Shown one piece after another: positions 33,602 through 47,200 of a stretch of 64,000 nt of DNA. The DNA is from Asterochloris sp. CNOR1 (Eukaryota > Chlorophyta > Trebouxiophyceae > Trebouxiales > Trebouxiaceae). The notes beneath the pieces are model-generated. The model was not told the DNA's origin. It did no database searches and saw only the letters and a program-made list of their open reading frames with translations. Made by a program: the position numbers and the translations under genes. The stretch spans positions 3,038,001-3,102,000 of the forward strand of contig OZ017753.1 in the NCBI GenBank assembly GCA_963969365.1, in the 5' to 3' direction. How positions within the stretch are numbered: position 1 is the first letter of the stretch; each line of letters begins with the position of its first letter.

Positions 33602-34511
33602 GATGCGCCAAGTTGATGAAGAATTGCAGCAAGAAGGGGAGTATAAGCTGAAGAAATCAGCTTAGGACGACATCAGTGAGCTGTAACAATCAAAGCAGCC
33701 TGCCGCTAAGTGTTCACGCTAGGATCGGCCGAGGGGCGCAGCGGCATGGACGTCCTGCCTTCAAAAGCATGCAGTGTCATTGCCACCAGTCTTTGGGGGC
33801 TTGTGTCCAGCAGCTTGATGTGGGCCGTCCAACTGTGACCATGAGCCCGCATGAAAGTCATCAGCATCAAATGGAGGCCCTGCATACGCTGCGCCGTGCC
33901 TGTTGCTGTAAGCCATGCTCGACATGACAGATCTGATACCTCAGCAATGTTGTGCTTCCCAGGATTCATACTATGCTTTCCACCGCTATAGCCTGCACAG
34001 TTGCAATGTTGCATGCCGAAGACCCATGCCCCTCTGCAGACACTAGTACACAGATGTGCCAGAGCGCTGGGTGTTGGTGTAGCTGGCTCCAGCATTGAGC
34101 CCTGCATTTAGCCCACAGAGCCGCAGGTGGCTGCAGGCTGCAAGCTCCCCAGCTGCTGCATGGTCAGTGCCTTGCACCCTGGGATTGTGATTGAGTCCAC
34201 CAGTCATGTACTGCCAGAATGAGCCACTCAATACCCCACCTCTATGCTGACCATCCCTCGATGTTGCATGCTAAGTATGTGGATGCAGCACTGCTTCAGC
34301 ATCTGTCAGTACTGCCGGACAGTATGCAACTCTCGCCCATTTTTTGTGGCCCTCAGAAATTCAGATCATCTTCATCTTAGGCCTTGCTTTCTTTTTAGGT
34401 CGAATAGATAACTATCGTAAGCTCGCGCCCGGCAGCATTTCCTGCCAGATCTTGGTGGTCACTAGCCGAGGCAAAGCACAAGCAGTTGACATCTGCAGGC
34501 TTTGACCAGTC
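33602..34511. other. Divergent intergenic region, MINIYO and amidase
   Basis: About 910 bases between two divergent start codons, so it should contain both promoters. No convincing open frame, RNA gene or named promoter motif is seen. An AT-richer run (TTTCTTTTTAGGTCGAATAG) sits at about 34389-34410, about 100 bases upstream of the amidase ATG. Confidence 0.5.
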
Positions 34512-37500
34512 ATGGCCATCATGAGGAGGATCCTCCTTGCCATCTTCGCAGTCATTGTCACTCTCTCAGGTGGGGAATGCATGAGGGCTTTCATCTGGGC
34601 TGTCCTGACCGGTTGCAGCATCCCAAGATGTTCCTAAGACAGAGATCAAAGTGCCCCATGTTTTTGTGCCCCATTTCAAGAATGTATGCTGATTGCCCTG
34701 CAGGCACTGCTCAGGGCAGGAAGGTCCTGCAGGCGCCTGCACCCTCCCCTGGAAGCTCTCTCACTCCCACAGTGCCTGCCAACCTGTGGAACCTGTCTGC
34801 CACTGATGCCATAGCGCTCCTGTGCGCTCGCACCATCACTTCGACCCAGTATGTTCAGGTGAGATCAACATCCTGTTGTGACAAGCATGGCAACCATGGG
34901 CCTTTGCCGACAATGTGATGATTTTCAACATGATGTGTGTAGGCACTCTTCAATCATTACAACGACGGAGGCTTCTCCTGCCTGAACTCATTCATCAGCC
35001 TAAACACCTCCAGGGTGAGGCACAATGCAGAGCCTGCCTTTCAGATGTGACTGCTGTGGGAGGTTGTGCCAACTATCCTGCCTCACAGCCAGGCGCATGC
35101 GCAGGCCCACAAGGCATTCTGTTGTGCACTTTGTTCGTTTTGCCAGTTGCAAAAATGGCCCCCTCCCCACAAATTATGTCGGCACCCCGTCTCACAACTT
35201 ATGTCGTGCCCTCCCCTGGACCCTTGAGTGTTGTTTGGGACACGAGCATGACGCGAGCATCCAGGCGTTGTACTCATGCACCTTTCATCCCTATGTGACA
35301 GCCTTGATTGCTGCCTGCTTGAGCAGGTCTTGCAGGAGGCGGCTGCCATCGACGCCAAGGCTGCTGCGGGCCAGAGCATTCTGCCGCTTTGCGGCCTGCC
35401 CCTCGCTGTCAAGGATTCCATCGACTGCCTGCCCTATCCCACCTCTGCAGCAACACCTGCTCTGCTTGGTGAGCGCGGCGTGGCAGCTTGCTGTACGATG
35501 GTGGTGCCTGCTCAGCCCCTTTCTGTCTGCATGAGGTTGTGACCCTCAGATGAGCCGTCCATGTCTGCCCTCCTGCTGCTGAAGAAGTAATTGTGTGCCT
35601 CCTGCCCCAAGCAGCACGCTGCTCAGCAGTGCCTGTAAGGGAGCTGCGGTATGGTTTGGCGAATACTGTTCCCCCCCTGCCACAGGTGCCTACCCCCAGT
35701 TTGAGGCAACGCTGGTGACTTCCTACAAGAATGCCAATGGCATCATTCTGGGTATGCAGCCTGCACTGACCAGCGCTGTTGCTCTACGGCATTCCATGCG
35801 TGCACGGCATAGCCCCATTGCCCCCACGCTTGGGTTCACTGGCACCTCGGCTGTGAAGCATTGCATGATGATCCAGGCATGTGCCATGCTGAACAACAGT
35901 GAAGCAGCCACTCACCTCTCGTCCACATGCTTACAGGCAAGGCTAACCTCGTGGAGCTGTCCAGCACAACAACAGGCATCAACACCGACAGCAATGTGAG
36001 CTGCTGCATCTTGGAGCAAGCCTGTCTGCAGGGTCTACTTGACCTTTGTGCATCTGCTGTAGGAGCTTGTCCAGCTCAGCAAGTCTGGGCAGCATAGTTG
36101 CTTGTCTGAGACAGCTGGTGTATTCTTGAATATTGTGCTGCATGCAGGGCATCAAGAACCCTCTCAATGCATATGCCCAGGACAGGATGCCAGGAGGTAG
36201 GCTGCACTGCCATCTCTTGTTTCATCCCAGCCTGCCTAGTTGCTGCTTTTGCTGGCAATTTTCATGGACCTGCTGCTCATGATGTCATTGTCATGATGAT
36301 GTTGTCACAATTACTAACCAAGTCTGGCCGCGACCATTCTGAGCAGGCCAGCAAGACCAGCAGCCATTGCATCCAGACTTTGCCGTTGCTTGCTAACGCG
36401 GCTGCCTGTTCATCTGTCATCTGCTTTCATCCCATGCGGGCTGCAGCGCTGGGTACGCAGCAACTACCATACTGCATTGCACCCTGCTAGGCTGTGTTGC
36501 TTCTGCTCAACAAATGCCACAAGTTGCCTTGATGTGCAGGCCCCAGTGCTTGCTTCACAGCAGTGCCTGCCTCTCGCTTCAAGCAGCAGAACCCAGCGCT
36601 CTGTTCCTGTATGCAGGCTCCAGCGCTGGGTCTGCAGCATCCATTGCAGCCCGGATTGCACCTTGGGCGCTGTGTGAGGACACTGGCGGCAGCTGCAGGG
36701 CGCCTGCAATGGCCAATGGTGGGTTGCCTCCCTGGGTACTCCTGGGGATCACATGCACCTGCTCGGCTGCCAGCAGCTGTTGGTTTGACTGGACAGCCTG
36801 TTGTTGTCAGCAGAGCTGAACTGGCTGATGGTGCTGTGCACCATCTTATTTTCTAGCCAGCTGCTGCTCTGCAGCAATCAAAATTTGCAGTTGCACTTGC
36901 GCTCGGCGAGGTTGTCATCGGTTGCTGCCTCAATGGCCTAACCTGCTCAGCAAGACAGATGACAGGCCCTTGATCACTTGCAGGCATCTTTGGCTTCCGC
37001 CCCACACTCCACTGCTACAACTACACAAATGCACTTGTCCCAGCAACATTCACACGCGACACTGTTGGTGGGTCTGAATTTCCTTTTCCTTTCCTTTCCT
37101 AAGTGTCCTTCTGTTCATTATGCCAGGATGTACAGTACCTGTCAATGCCCCGCCAGGCCCCCTGCTGCAGTGCAATGCAAGCAATGCATTGTGCGTGCAA
37201 GTTGAGCGCAAGGGTTCCTATGGCATATGAATGAGTTTGTGAAGGCTTGGCAGCTGGCCTTTGACCGGTACAACAGAGTGGACTCCCTCCCAAGACATAG
37301 CACTCACCTTCACTCTCTGGCAGGATCAATGGGGCGCACTGCTGAGGATCTCATCATGCTGGACAGCATTGTCCGCACGAAAAACTACAGCAGCTCTGGG
37401 GAAGGCATGCTGCCGGGAACTGTGCCCTGTGACGTCAACGTCAACACCAACTTAAGCCTGGCTGGCCTGCGCATTGGGCTGCCCAGCACCTTTGGTGAGC

Positions 37501-39996
37501 TTACGGTTGCTAAGCCAAACACATTGCCATTTGCACTCATCAGACTCTGTGGAATTGACATCTGATGAGTAAGCAACACTCTTGCCTGCCTTGTGCGGTG
37601 CTGTTGGCAGCTCTGTATGCAACATGAAGGCAAGAAGAGCCTATACTGCCTAAAGCTCATTTTGAGGGGCATGCTGAGTCAAGCCTGGTTGCTGTGCAGG
37701 CTGGGTGACGCCAGGCATTGATGCCAGTGTGAGTCTTCTGCCTCACTCAGCATGTCGCTTCCATCTGCTACCTTGCACTTGTGTGCCAGCTTCCTGGCAC
37801 CTGCATGCCTGCCTTATACGGCCAGCTGCACTTGTGAGTGCCTGTCTCACCTGCTGATGCAGATCTCTGCCATCGTCAATGCTGCCCTTGCTAAGTTCAC
37901 GGCTGCTGGTGCCGTCCTGGTTCCTTTTGACTCCACCCCCTTCAATCAGGCCAGCACACTTGCTGCACAACCATCTGGCTACGAGCAGGGCGACGTTTTC
38001 TCCAGGTGGGTCAGCCTCAGTGGCCTGTCTACAGCTGTGGGTGGTGGTGAGGAGGGCAGGTGGCTACTTCGAGTGTGACAAGTATGTTGATATCGGTGGT
38101 GCTGCTTGCATGGCTGTTGCAGATTGGCAATGATGTGGTCTGTAGCAAGCACACCTGGCCATCAACCTGGACAACGCAGGCTTCATGGAACCCAATGGTA
38201 CCTCAACATGGCTCCTGCGTCAGACAGTACTTGGGAGGGCCCAGGCATGTAGCAGCTTGCAAGCTTGCATCGCCCTGCTTGCAGGTACTTGTACACTCAT
38301 AATTACAGCATCTCCCCCCTGACGGTGAGCACTCTAGTTCTCTTTGCACTAACTTTCTATCTTGCAATGTGTAGTGTACAAACGTGCATGCTTGTATGAG
38401 GGACACTCTGATACACAGATGTTAGACAGATGTATGAAGTGGTTCCAAAAAGCGCAGGTCTTCCAGCAAATTAACAGGCCCAACCTGAGGGTCAGCTACC
38501 TCAGCGACCTCACCCTTCGCGATGACACCCCACTAGGCAGCAATGAGCACTGGGTGCGGTACCTCCAGACAGGTGAGGCATGTCCTGCAGATGCAGCTGC
38601 CTCATGTTCATGCTGTGGTCGATGCGCTGGCTGTCAAGCTTACTGGAGTTCCTGTCACATCTTGCTCAAAAGGTCCTATATGCTACAGGCCGCCCCAATC
38701 TGACGGCCACCTGGAACTCCACCTTCCAAGCCAACAACGTCGATGTCATCCTGTACCCAGGCTTTGCCCACTCTATCCCGCCAGTGGATGCTGCAGGTAA
38801 GCAGTTGGATTAAACAAACGTCAGTGTAGCTTCTCAGCCTGCTGACCTCTGTGTGCAGCTGTTGATATTTGTGACCTGTGACACAATAGCTCTCACTCAG
38901 CCCTGCCTGCTGCAGAGCCCTACAACCAGCTCTCTAATGGTGAGTCAGTGGCCAGCCCGACATGGGGAAAGCCTGTAGTGGACCCTGCAATGTGCCCTTT
39001 TTGCCTTGGTCGCAGCCCTGTCTGATCCCACTACTGCTCTGTCCCTCAGTCCCTTAATGGATGATGCTGTTTGCAGGAACTGTTGTTTCCAGCGGCAGCC
39101 AGGGCTTCTTCAGTCTGGATGCTCAAGCCATCGTGACTGGTGAGTACAATGCTGCCTGCCGGCTGCGTTAGATGCCCGTCACTTGCTCTGGCAGAACTTC
39201 ACAAGCTGTGACCAGCGCCACAGCAGGATGTGTCGCCTGGGTGTACATGGCATCTACTGTGAGTGCTGTTTCCTGCATCGATCTGCACCCCTTGTCACTT
39301 TCTTTTGTCATTGTTCCTTTCTTTCTGGGCAGCTCCTGCAACTGCTCAACTTCGCTGCCTGCAGCATTGGCCTTTCCCATTGGCTTTGACAGCCAGGGCA
39401 TACCTACTGGACTGCAATTTGCCGCCCTCCCCGGCCAAGACAGCCTCATGCTGTCACTGGCGATTGCTGTGGAGAAGCTGTTTGGGCCCATGGCCCCTCC
39501 TCCCACAGTGGCTGGCTGCTCAGGCTGCACTGCAAACACCAGGAATGTTGCTGTCGCCTTCAATGGAACTGGCCAGCCTAATGCCACCGCCACCTGGTCG
39601 TACTTTGGCCTGACCTTCAATGGCACCTGCAACCGATCCTTCCTGACAACCTATGGCCAACAAGGTGAGACTGGGTCTTGTGGTCATGAACACGGAGCTA
39701 CTGTGCAGTGCTGGCTGGGTTGGAAAAGCAGCTTGCTACCAGATTCCACCTGCCGAGCGTCAGGTGCCTGTCTTGCTTTTTACAGTGAGAGAACTGAGAA
39801 CATGCATGCCCTGGGCTCAGAATCTGCCCCCAGACCTGTAGTTGAATCTTGCTCAACACCTCCCTCAGACTTGCAATCATTGCTTGCATCTGCTTTCAAA
39901 ACCATCACCGTTGCTGCTGCAGGTATCCTCGGCATCGGTACCAGCAACCTCAACAATACGCTCGCCTCCAACAGCACGCTCAGCGCTGCTGGCTGA
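34512..39996 (+). CDS. Secreted amidase-signature family hydrolase
   Basis: Ser-cisSer-Lys amidohydrolase predicted to cleave an amide; the substrate is unknown. Nineteen exons join in frame for about 617 residues: 34512-34569, 34704-34858, 34943-35014, 35327-35468, 35686-35751, 35937-35995, 36148-36196, 36617-36718, 36984-37067, 37324-37494, 37700-37728, 37863-38005, 38285-38324, 38458-38572, 38689-38796, 38916-38939, 39077-39139, 39365-39664, 39923-39996. The N-terminus (MAIMRRILLAIFAVIVTLSG) is a signal peptide. Catalytic elements: Lys near residue 124 in LPLAVKDSID, cis-Ser near 202 in GGSSAGSAAS, nucleophile Ser near 226 in DTGGSCRAPA. The 24-residue Ser-Ser spacing is the family value. 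Later blocks SMGRTAEDL, FPIGFDSQGIPTGLQ and several N-x-S/T sites (NATATWS, NGTCNRS) suggest a glycosylated secreted or lumenal enzyme. It lacks features that would separate FAAH-like from other amidases. Confidence 0.9.
36436..36665 (+). repeat. Intronic copies of amidase exon 8 start
   Basis: Exon 8 starts at 36617 after TATGCAG with GCTCCAGCGCTGGGTCTGCA..CATTGCA..GATTGCACC. The preceding intron holds GGGCTGCAGCGCTGGGTACG..ACTGCATTGCACC at about 36438-36484, and a weaker GTGCAGGCCCCAGTGCTTGC at about 36535-36555. Confidence 0.8.
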
Positions 39997-41237
39997 TCAG
40001 ACTCCTGCCCTCCCCTCACTCGGCATATGGCAGCGGTGGGGCCCAGCCTCGCATGTTGAGACAGGCTGCCCATGCTTAGCTGTACGACCAACTTCCCACC
40101 CAACACAGCCCTACTGCTTGTTGTACATCTCATGAAGCACCCTGCAGCGCCCACCACACCCAACCTCTTTGTGATAGCAACTCCCAAGCTACCCGTCTGC
40201 CCTGACATGTGCTAGATCCTCTTGCCCGCTCACCCCACAAACGTCCCTGCCTTGAGGTTACATGACTTGCAGCAGCCAATGGCCCACTTTTGCGGAGCTT
40301 GCACTCTAGTAAGTGCAGTTGTGTCTGAGATTCCGAAGATGGTGGCAGATGGTATGAACCAGTGACTGTGGTAACACAGAGCTTCTTGAATTTGCCTCCA
40401 GCTGAAACTCATCCCTGCTGGATTTGTTGAGCACCCCAGAACTTCTCAATTCACACAGCTCTTGTTGTAAAGCCTGTGTGATTTGGGCTTCTCGTAACCA
40501 CCTCAAGGGCTGTCAGAGGAGTGTAGGCTCAAAGCAGCGTGGCAAGAACATTGATGCTAGTAAGACAGGCAATAGTACCCTACTCAGTGCAAGACACAGT
40601 CCAAAGATGCTTATGCATGCACTCAACTCATCTAGTCAGCTGGCTTCTGCAGGACCACCTCGCTGCCATTATCATCATTAGTGCAACTGAGGAGATGCAA
40701 CATGTGCGGGAGTTCAATTGACATAAAGAATGTATATGAGTTGCTCACTCAAAGCTATGTTCAGTCATAGAAGATTGAGAAGCTGGCGCTGAAGGATGCT
40801 ATTGTTATGTCCACGAAGTCTGTCGCCAGACATGCATGAGCGGCAAAGCAAAAGTACATACAGCAGAATGCGGAAATATGCTGCCTCTGTCCTGAGCTTG
40901 CAAAACGTTTAAACAAGACATCTTCTGTCATGAGGCATCCAGACACCGACAAAGCGCCTGATGTGGCTTCACGTCCTTGCTGCATCCCAGACCTTGCCCA
41001 TTCCTGGTGGCCATGCCCTCCAGAGGAGTCTGCTGGGGCCGACTTGTGTGTCTGCTCTCATTCTGGATAGCTAGAGTCCCAAGGGGATCCAGTCAACTGT
41101 CGAGTTGTTGCTGAGGAGCTGGCAGAGCTGTCCTTGAGCCCAGGTTTGACATGGAATCCCTGTATAGGCAGCGGGGCCTAGCTAGCCAGTCAACAGCAGG
41201 GACCAAATTGTGCAGTGTGACTGGGAGGCAAGCCACT
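39997..41237. other. Convergent region between amidase and lipase genes
   Basis: About 1.2 kb downstream of the amidase stop. No domain is recognised on either strand. A TGTAA, the polyadenylation element common in green algae, is at about 40466-40470. The last exon or exons of the minus-strand lipase gene may lie in about 40761-41237, because the exon at about 41456-41310 ends with a usable CAG|GTGAGC donor, but I could not find a convincing continuation. Confidence 0.4.
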
Positions 41238-44200
41238 TCACCAAATCTGCGTCCCACCCAGAGAGGCAGTGCAGGCCGTTGTGTGTCCCGCTGATTGGCT
41301 CACCTGAATCTCGCCGTCAAGCTCCTGAGAGGCGGAATCCTCCAGTGAAGGGGACAGGTCAAGCATGAGTTGTGCACCAGAGGGCTGAGGGACAGGAGTG
41401 TGCTTTGCCCGCTTGTCCTCTGCTCTGCCTTCAGCAACGATCTCCAACACCTGCACATGATGGGAGCATGGATCAGCAGTGATGCCAGTCTGAATGCATC
41501 AGCGGCCCAAAAGCCGCACCTGAGATGCACTGCAATCAGTCTGAAGTCCAGCAGCTGGCTAAGTGTGCAGCCCACACCAGCCACAGGGGATGCTGCTTAG
41601 GGGTCACACCTGAGAAGCACTTGAACCACATCACAGCTCACCTGCTGCATGCCAGGCTGCTGGGCCAGGTCCAGCAGCGCCTGCTTGCCCTGGTGACTGG
41701 CCTTCTCCAGGGTCAAGTGGCGGTGGATGATGGCTGCAAAGGACTGCAGGGCCAGACACAGAGAATCGCTCTCCTGCAGCAAAGCCTGCTGGCACCAAGC
41801 CACCCATGACCATGCTAGAGGCACCACACTTGTTACCCAGGCAGACAGGTAGGCTGCAGTTGCAAGCAGGGTCAGGAGCACGTGCTTTGCCTTTTGGCCA
41901 CAGAGGCTGTGGCATGCTGAGCATGAAGCCGCCAAAATGATGGCACCCTCTGCTCACTGCTGCGGCCAGGGAACTGGGCAGGGCACTCTTCTGATTGCTT
42001 ACCTTGCGGTATGCACCCATCATATGCTGAGCAATGCTGACATGGATTGCTCGCCTCCAAACTGCTGCCTCCAGAAACGGAGGAGCCACTAGCATGTCTC
42101 CCGTGCCAACGAGCACTCGCTGGCCTGGACGCTTATATAGGAACATGAACTTGCCATGCTGGGTCACTGGATCCCCCCGATTGATGATGCTCCAGCTGTG
42201 CGCTCCTGCAAACAGCAAAGACACCGGGTGCAAAGCTGCATGCTGAGTGGCAAGGGGCAAGAAATGATCATGCAATCAAGCATCCCACGTCATTGGGCTG
42301 CGCGTGTGCACCAACTGCTAGCACAACTGCCACCAAGAAGCGCAAGACAGCCACTAATAAGCGCAAAAGTGCTTGCCTTGAGATGCATGGCTGCGTTCCT
42401 CAATGTACCTAAGCCCACCTGCTGCCTCAAAGGCCCGTGCAAAGGCAGCATTGCCCACTCGCGGGGCCCCCAGGATATAGCAGGAGACCTTCACGTCTGC
42501 ACCAGAGTCTGCGCAGTTCATCTTGATGTCATAGGCAGCCAGCTGGGCCAGGGCACCTCCCAGGCTGTGCCCTGCAGTCATAGTCAGGAGCAGCAATGGG
42601 GTGCTGTGCATGCCACTCAGGACATTGCGCTAGGTGTAGCAGTGTAGTTAAGAGCTGATGCAGAATGCCGCTTGATTAGGCCAGACGGAGGGCGTCATTG
42701 TAACTGGCAGCTGCATCCCTAGGAGTGAGCAGTGAATGCAGCAGAGGCACATGCCAACACGAAACTGTCTTGCCTGTGACAAGTATCTGGCAGGGATGCT
42801 CAGGGGCAGTGCTCTTCATCAAAGAGGTGACCTGCTGCAGTACCTGCTCCCGCACCGTCAGCCATGCTTCCAAAAAGCCTGCAGAGCAAAGCCATAGGCA
42901 GTTGCAGTCATATAGCACTGGATTTTCTTGGAACCCTCACTGGATGTGCTAAATGAGATGGCAGTGTTGCCTGATGCTAGAGGCAGGAGGTGCACCTTTG
43001 TGGACCATGGGGCGACCAGTCCAGTAGCTTGGAGCAACCTGATGCTGGTAAGGGAATGGCGTCCTCCAGGCCTGCAGGCCAAACAATTCATAGCCAGACG
43101 TGAATGCCCTCAGAGACGTCATCATGCAATGCATCGGCATTTGGTCGCATGGGTGCCCGCCGAGGAGGCCATAGAGCGCATAGTCAATCAGGACCTGTGC
43201 ACAATGCATGCCTGACAGGCAGGTAGGGAGTGAGAGCTGCAGCTCCACCAGCAGAGATCAACACAGCCAGCTGGCCGCACCTGCACATCGCTCATCACAT
43301 TCTGCCTGGACGCTGTGCCCCTGAAAGCGAGAACTATGCGCCTGGGGCCATCTGCTGCGCTGCTCCAACCAATGATTGCCTGCGGTGAGAGCAACAGACG
43401 GACAGACTGATGTGTAGGAGTTGTGCTTTCCGCAAATGTGTCAAGACAAGCATACCGAGTTGCAGCCCGTCACGACCAGCACATGAGGCAGCAGTCCAAC
43501 GACATTGCTTTTGCAAAATGACTTGCAAGTGTGTCAGCAGCGCCTGCCTGAGTGTCCGAGGACTGTTCAGCAATGAGAAGGTGTTCCTTTAGACCGGCTA
43601 TCTCCAGCGCCAGATTGATGCTGTACTTAGATTCCGTCTTATCAGTCTGCAGCATGAAGGTGCAGGTGCGGATTGCAAATCTGGTCAACTTTGACAGCTG
43701 CAGTTCAGTGGCCTTGTGCAGGGCAAGGAACCCCAGACCATGTTGCTGTGCATGTGCGGGGCCTGGGCGGAGTGAGGCCTGCCAGGTCAAAGCCAGCAGT
43801 GAGGCCCTTTTGCGTATGTCACCCGACTCAGGTGATAGACAAGACGGCTCCAGTAGAAAGCCTGCAGGCATGTCCATGCAAGTCAGCAGGCCAGGGGTGA
43901 CTTCTGCGGCGGTTGACCAGCCAGGCATGAACAGCTAGCCGACAATGACTTGACTGGAGCTTGGGCCCCCAGCGAGGGGGTTGGGCACTCAGCACTGACG
44001 GCGCAGTCAGGCATCAAAGGCATCAGCTACATGCATGCTGGATGCCAAGTGCTGCACTCAGGGGAACTGCCATGCGCAAGCCTGCACATCGATTGCTGCG
44101 CTGCCTGTTCCTTCACCTTCAGAGTCGTCTCAAAACAGAACATGTCAATGTTCTCCTTGGCAGCGGCTTCAAATGCTGGATCTGCCTCAGTCCATGCGTA

Positions 44201-47200
44201 AGCTTGCTGATAGGCCTGCAGAGCAACTAGGCAAGTGGTTGCTCACAGGCATGGAGCGTCCTGGAGAGCAGCAGTGCTGATCTTAAAAGCGGACGGTGAC
44301 CAACCTGCAGCCTGGCATCTGTCACAACATCTTGCGGCCTGTAGGGAAGCAGCAAGGCAAGACCTGAGCGACCGCACAATACAAGCACGCAGTGCCAGTA
44401 TGTCAGCTCACCAGTACAGCATGATGTTGACGCAGCTCAGGGCCATCATGATGGTCTGCATAGGGAAAAGCCCCAACCAGACCTGAAGGGCAGCCAGGGT
44501 CAAGGGTGGATTACAGGGGTATCGCAAGAGTCCAGGCACACGTGAATGGTGCAGAGGCGCACAGCTTGGCTCCAGCAAGCCATCTGCAAAGCGACTTGTC
44601 AGTGCCACAGCTGCAGGAGGCAACTCACCTGCAGATTGGTGGTGCACGTGCCCATGCCAAGATACCACAGCAGTAAGGTGGTGATGATCATGCAAAGAAT
44701 GGCCCACAGGCGCAGACGTGTCTGCAACCTGATGGTCGTACTGGCCACCCGAAATATTGAGAAATGCAGGTGCTTCAGGCCTGATCTGGCTGTCCGCTGA
44801 TAGTGCACACACAGCAACAGGAAGACCATGAACAGTAAAATGTAACCTGCCCTGCATGAGCAGCAAATGTATGGTGATAGGGCTGCAACCACCATGAGCA
44901 TCTGGTGACATCAGATACCACTTCTGGAGTAGCTGCAGGGTGCTGCTGCCGCGCTGGCGTATGTCAAGACTGACCGCAATGATGGTGTAAGACATCTGAA
45001 AGCTGACTTGTCCGAGAGGCAGACAAGTAAAGATGTCCCAAATCAGTGTGCTGACCTGAAGGCCGTGACGCCGGGCAACACTGTGCAGGCATACTGCAGA
45101 GACCGGCAGTGAGCAGCATCTGCTGGCCGTGGAATGCCGCCCTCCAGGCAAAACATGCTGTTTCCGCAGGGGTTGGCTCTCAGCACGTTGGTGGATCCAT
45201 ATAAGCGGTGGCAGATGACCACTGCAATGGACGCCCTGCAGACGGCAGGGTCGAGGCGTCAGGCGTGATCAGCCTGAGTGTAGACAGCCAGGCTTTGGTG
45301 CAAGGCCATAATGGCTGCAGGCCCTTGTGCAGCTTTCCTGGCCTGAGCAATGCACTGGTGTCTGGTGCAGGATGGGCAGGAGCTGAATGTGCTGCTCAAT
45401 TGCTCCCTGCTTCCATGGGCTGGCTCAAGCCAGCTCGGAAATGCATGCGCTGTACTGACCAATCTGTCAGCCAGGATTGCCTCAGGCAGAGGTGAGGCGC
45501 CCCAGTACATGCAGGGAGCAGCTCAGCCAGAACACCGCATTGACACATGATCAAGCTTCTCACGCCAGCAGCAGCCCTTTGGGCCAATGAGTCCAGAGTG
45601 GCTTGTCGATGACCATGGGGACAGATGCCCCAGCTCTGAGGTGGGCTGGCACCTTTGAGAAGCGCCCGTCAGTCCAAAGGTTGGCGCTGTGGGTGCCAAC
45701 CAGCATGACCGCAAAGGAGCTGTACCAGCAGATCCACCTGTACAACAGCTGCTTGTGTCAGGCAAGGATGCTGTGAAATGTTCAAAAGTGCTCTCACAAG
45801 CATGACAGAAAACCTGGAGGGACCAGAAGATCTATCTGCAGCCAAAGGGGCTGGTGGATGCAAAAGACACCCATCAACGCCCGACATGACTTGATGCTCA
45901 ACAACCAAGCTGCCATTCTATGCCGACACCCAGAACATATGCAGCACCAGGTCAAGCCAAGCGGAGCCTAGGGGACACTGCCAAAGTTGGCTGAAACAGC
46001 TACACAGCAGCGGTGCTCCCCAGTGCTGACCTCCATTATGCAACTTTCTGCAGTTTGCGCCTCATCATGGACCCGCGCCACACATTGTAGTGTTTGACGC
46101 TGCCATTTGGCGTCGTGCATGGGGAGAGGATACTGCACCTGGCGGGCCTCACAACCTCACCTGGCAGCTGCTGTCCAAGCAATCACAGCCCCACCCCAGT
46201 CGCAGGGGTGCACAAGGCTGTACACATTCGGTACCAGGTAGCAGACCACATTGATGCTCCTCAGAATGAGTTCCACACTGTACATTGTCACCAGGAATTT
46301 CCGCCGCGGCAGCCTGCATGACACGAGTGAGGCAGGCATGAGCTGAAGGCTCCACACAGAAAAGGCCTGTAACATGCAACCAGCATGTGCTGCACTTAGG
46401 GCCTCAGCCTGGGCGGTGATTTGGCATGCGCACACGGAGGCAGGCAGTGTGTGTGATGCTGACCAGCCTGCGCAAAACGCCGAGCTGCAGACTGAGCCTC
46501 TCAGCAGTCACGCTGTTGCAGGCTAAGGGGTGTGCAACAGGCACAAGGATGAGCCAAACATGAGCGCTCACCAGACAAGCTTGGCCTTCAAGGCACGCCT
46601 CAGCTTGTACAGCCAGAAAGTCCAAAGAGCCACCAGGATGGCACTATAAAGACTGGCTGCCACCGTGTTCCATATCTGCAGCAGGCCTCAGTGCACATGT
46701 ATGAGCCTGCTAAGTTCAAATGCTTGGGGCCCACAGGCTGATCTTTGAGCGCTGTCTCAGTAGCAGATGATTAAAACATCACTGCCAGGGTTAGGCCCGG
46801 GCAGGACCTACCTCTACGTACGGCACTCTCAGTACCAAGTGGTCGTCCTGCAGGAGGTGCCATTCACCTATGGCTATCAGGCTTGTTCTGCACATGCAAA
46901 TCATCGAGCAATGATGATGCCACGACGGCCCACCTTTGTATACTTGAGCGACACCTCAGCGACCAGCGACAACAGGGCCACAGCCTCAGCAAGCAGCACA
47001 ATCCTGTGCGCTGCCTGTCAGCACAGGACAATGGTCAGCTGCCAACCACCTTCCCCTGCGGGAGTCCTTCACCGCAGAAGACTGTTGACGCATGTTCGGC
47101 TGGGCAGCACACGTGCACTTGTGAAGCCACCATAGCTGCTCACTCTGCCCTCCGCATCTGAAAGCGTTTCCACACGCAGCACTGCAACTGGCCTTCCATC

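Noticed and set aside
37080-37102. CCTTTTCC/CCTTTCC pyrimidine repeat
   Set aside because: Ordinary simple-sequence tract in an amidase intron; no further structure.
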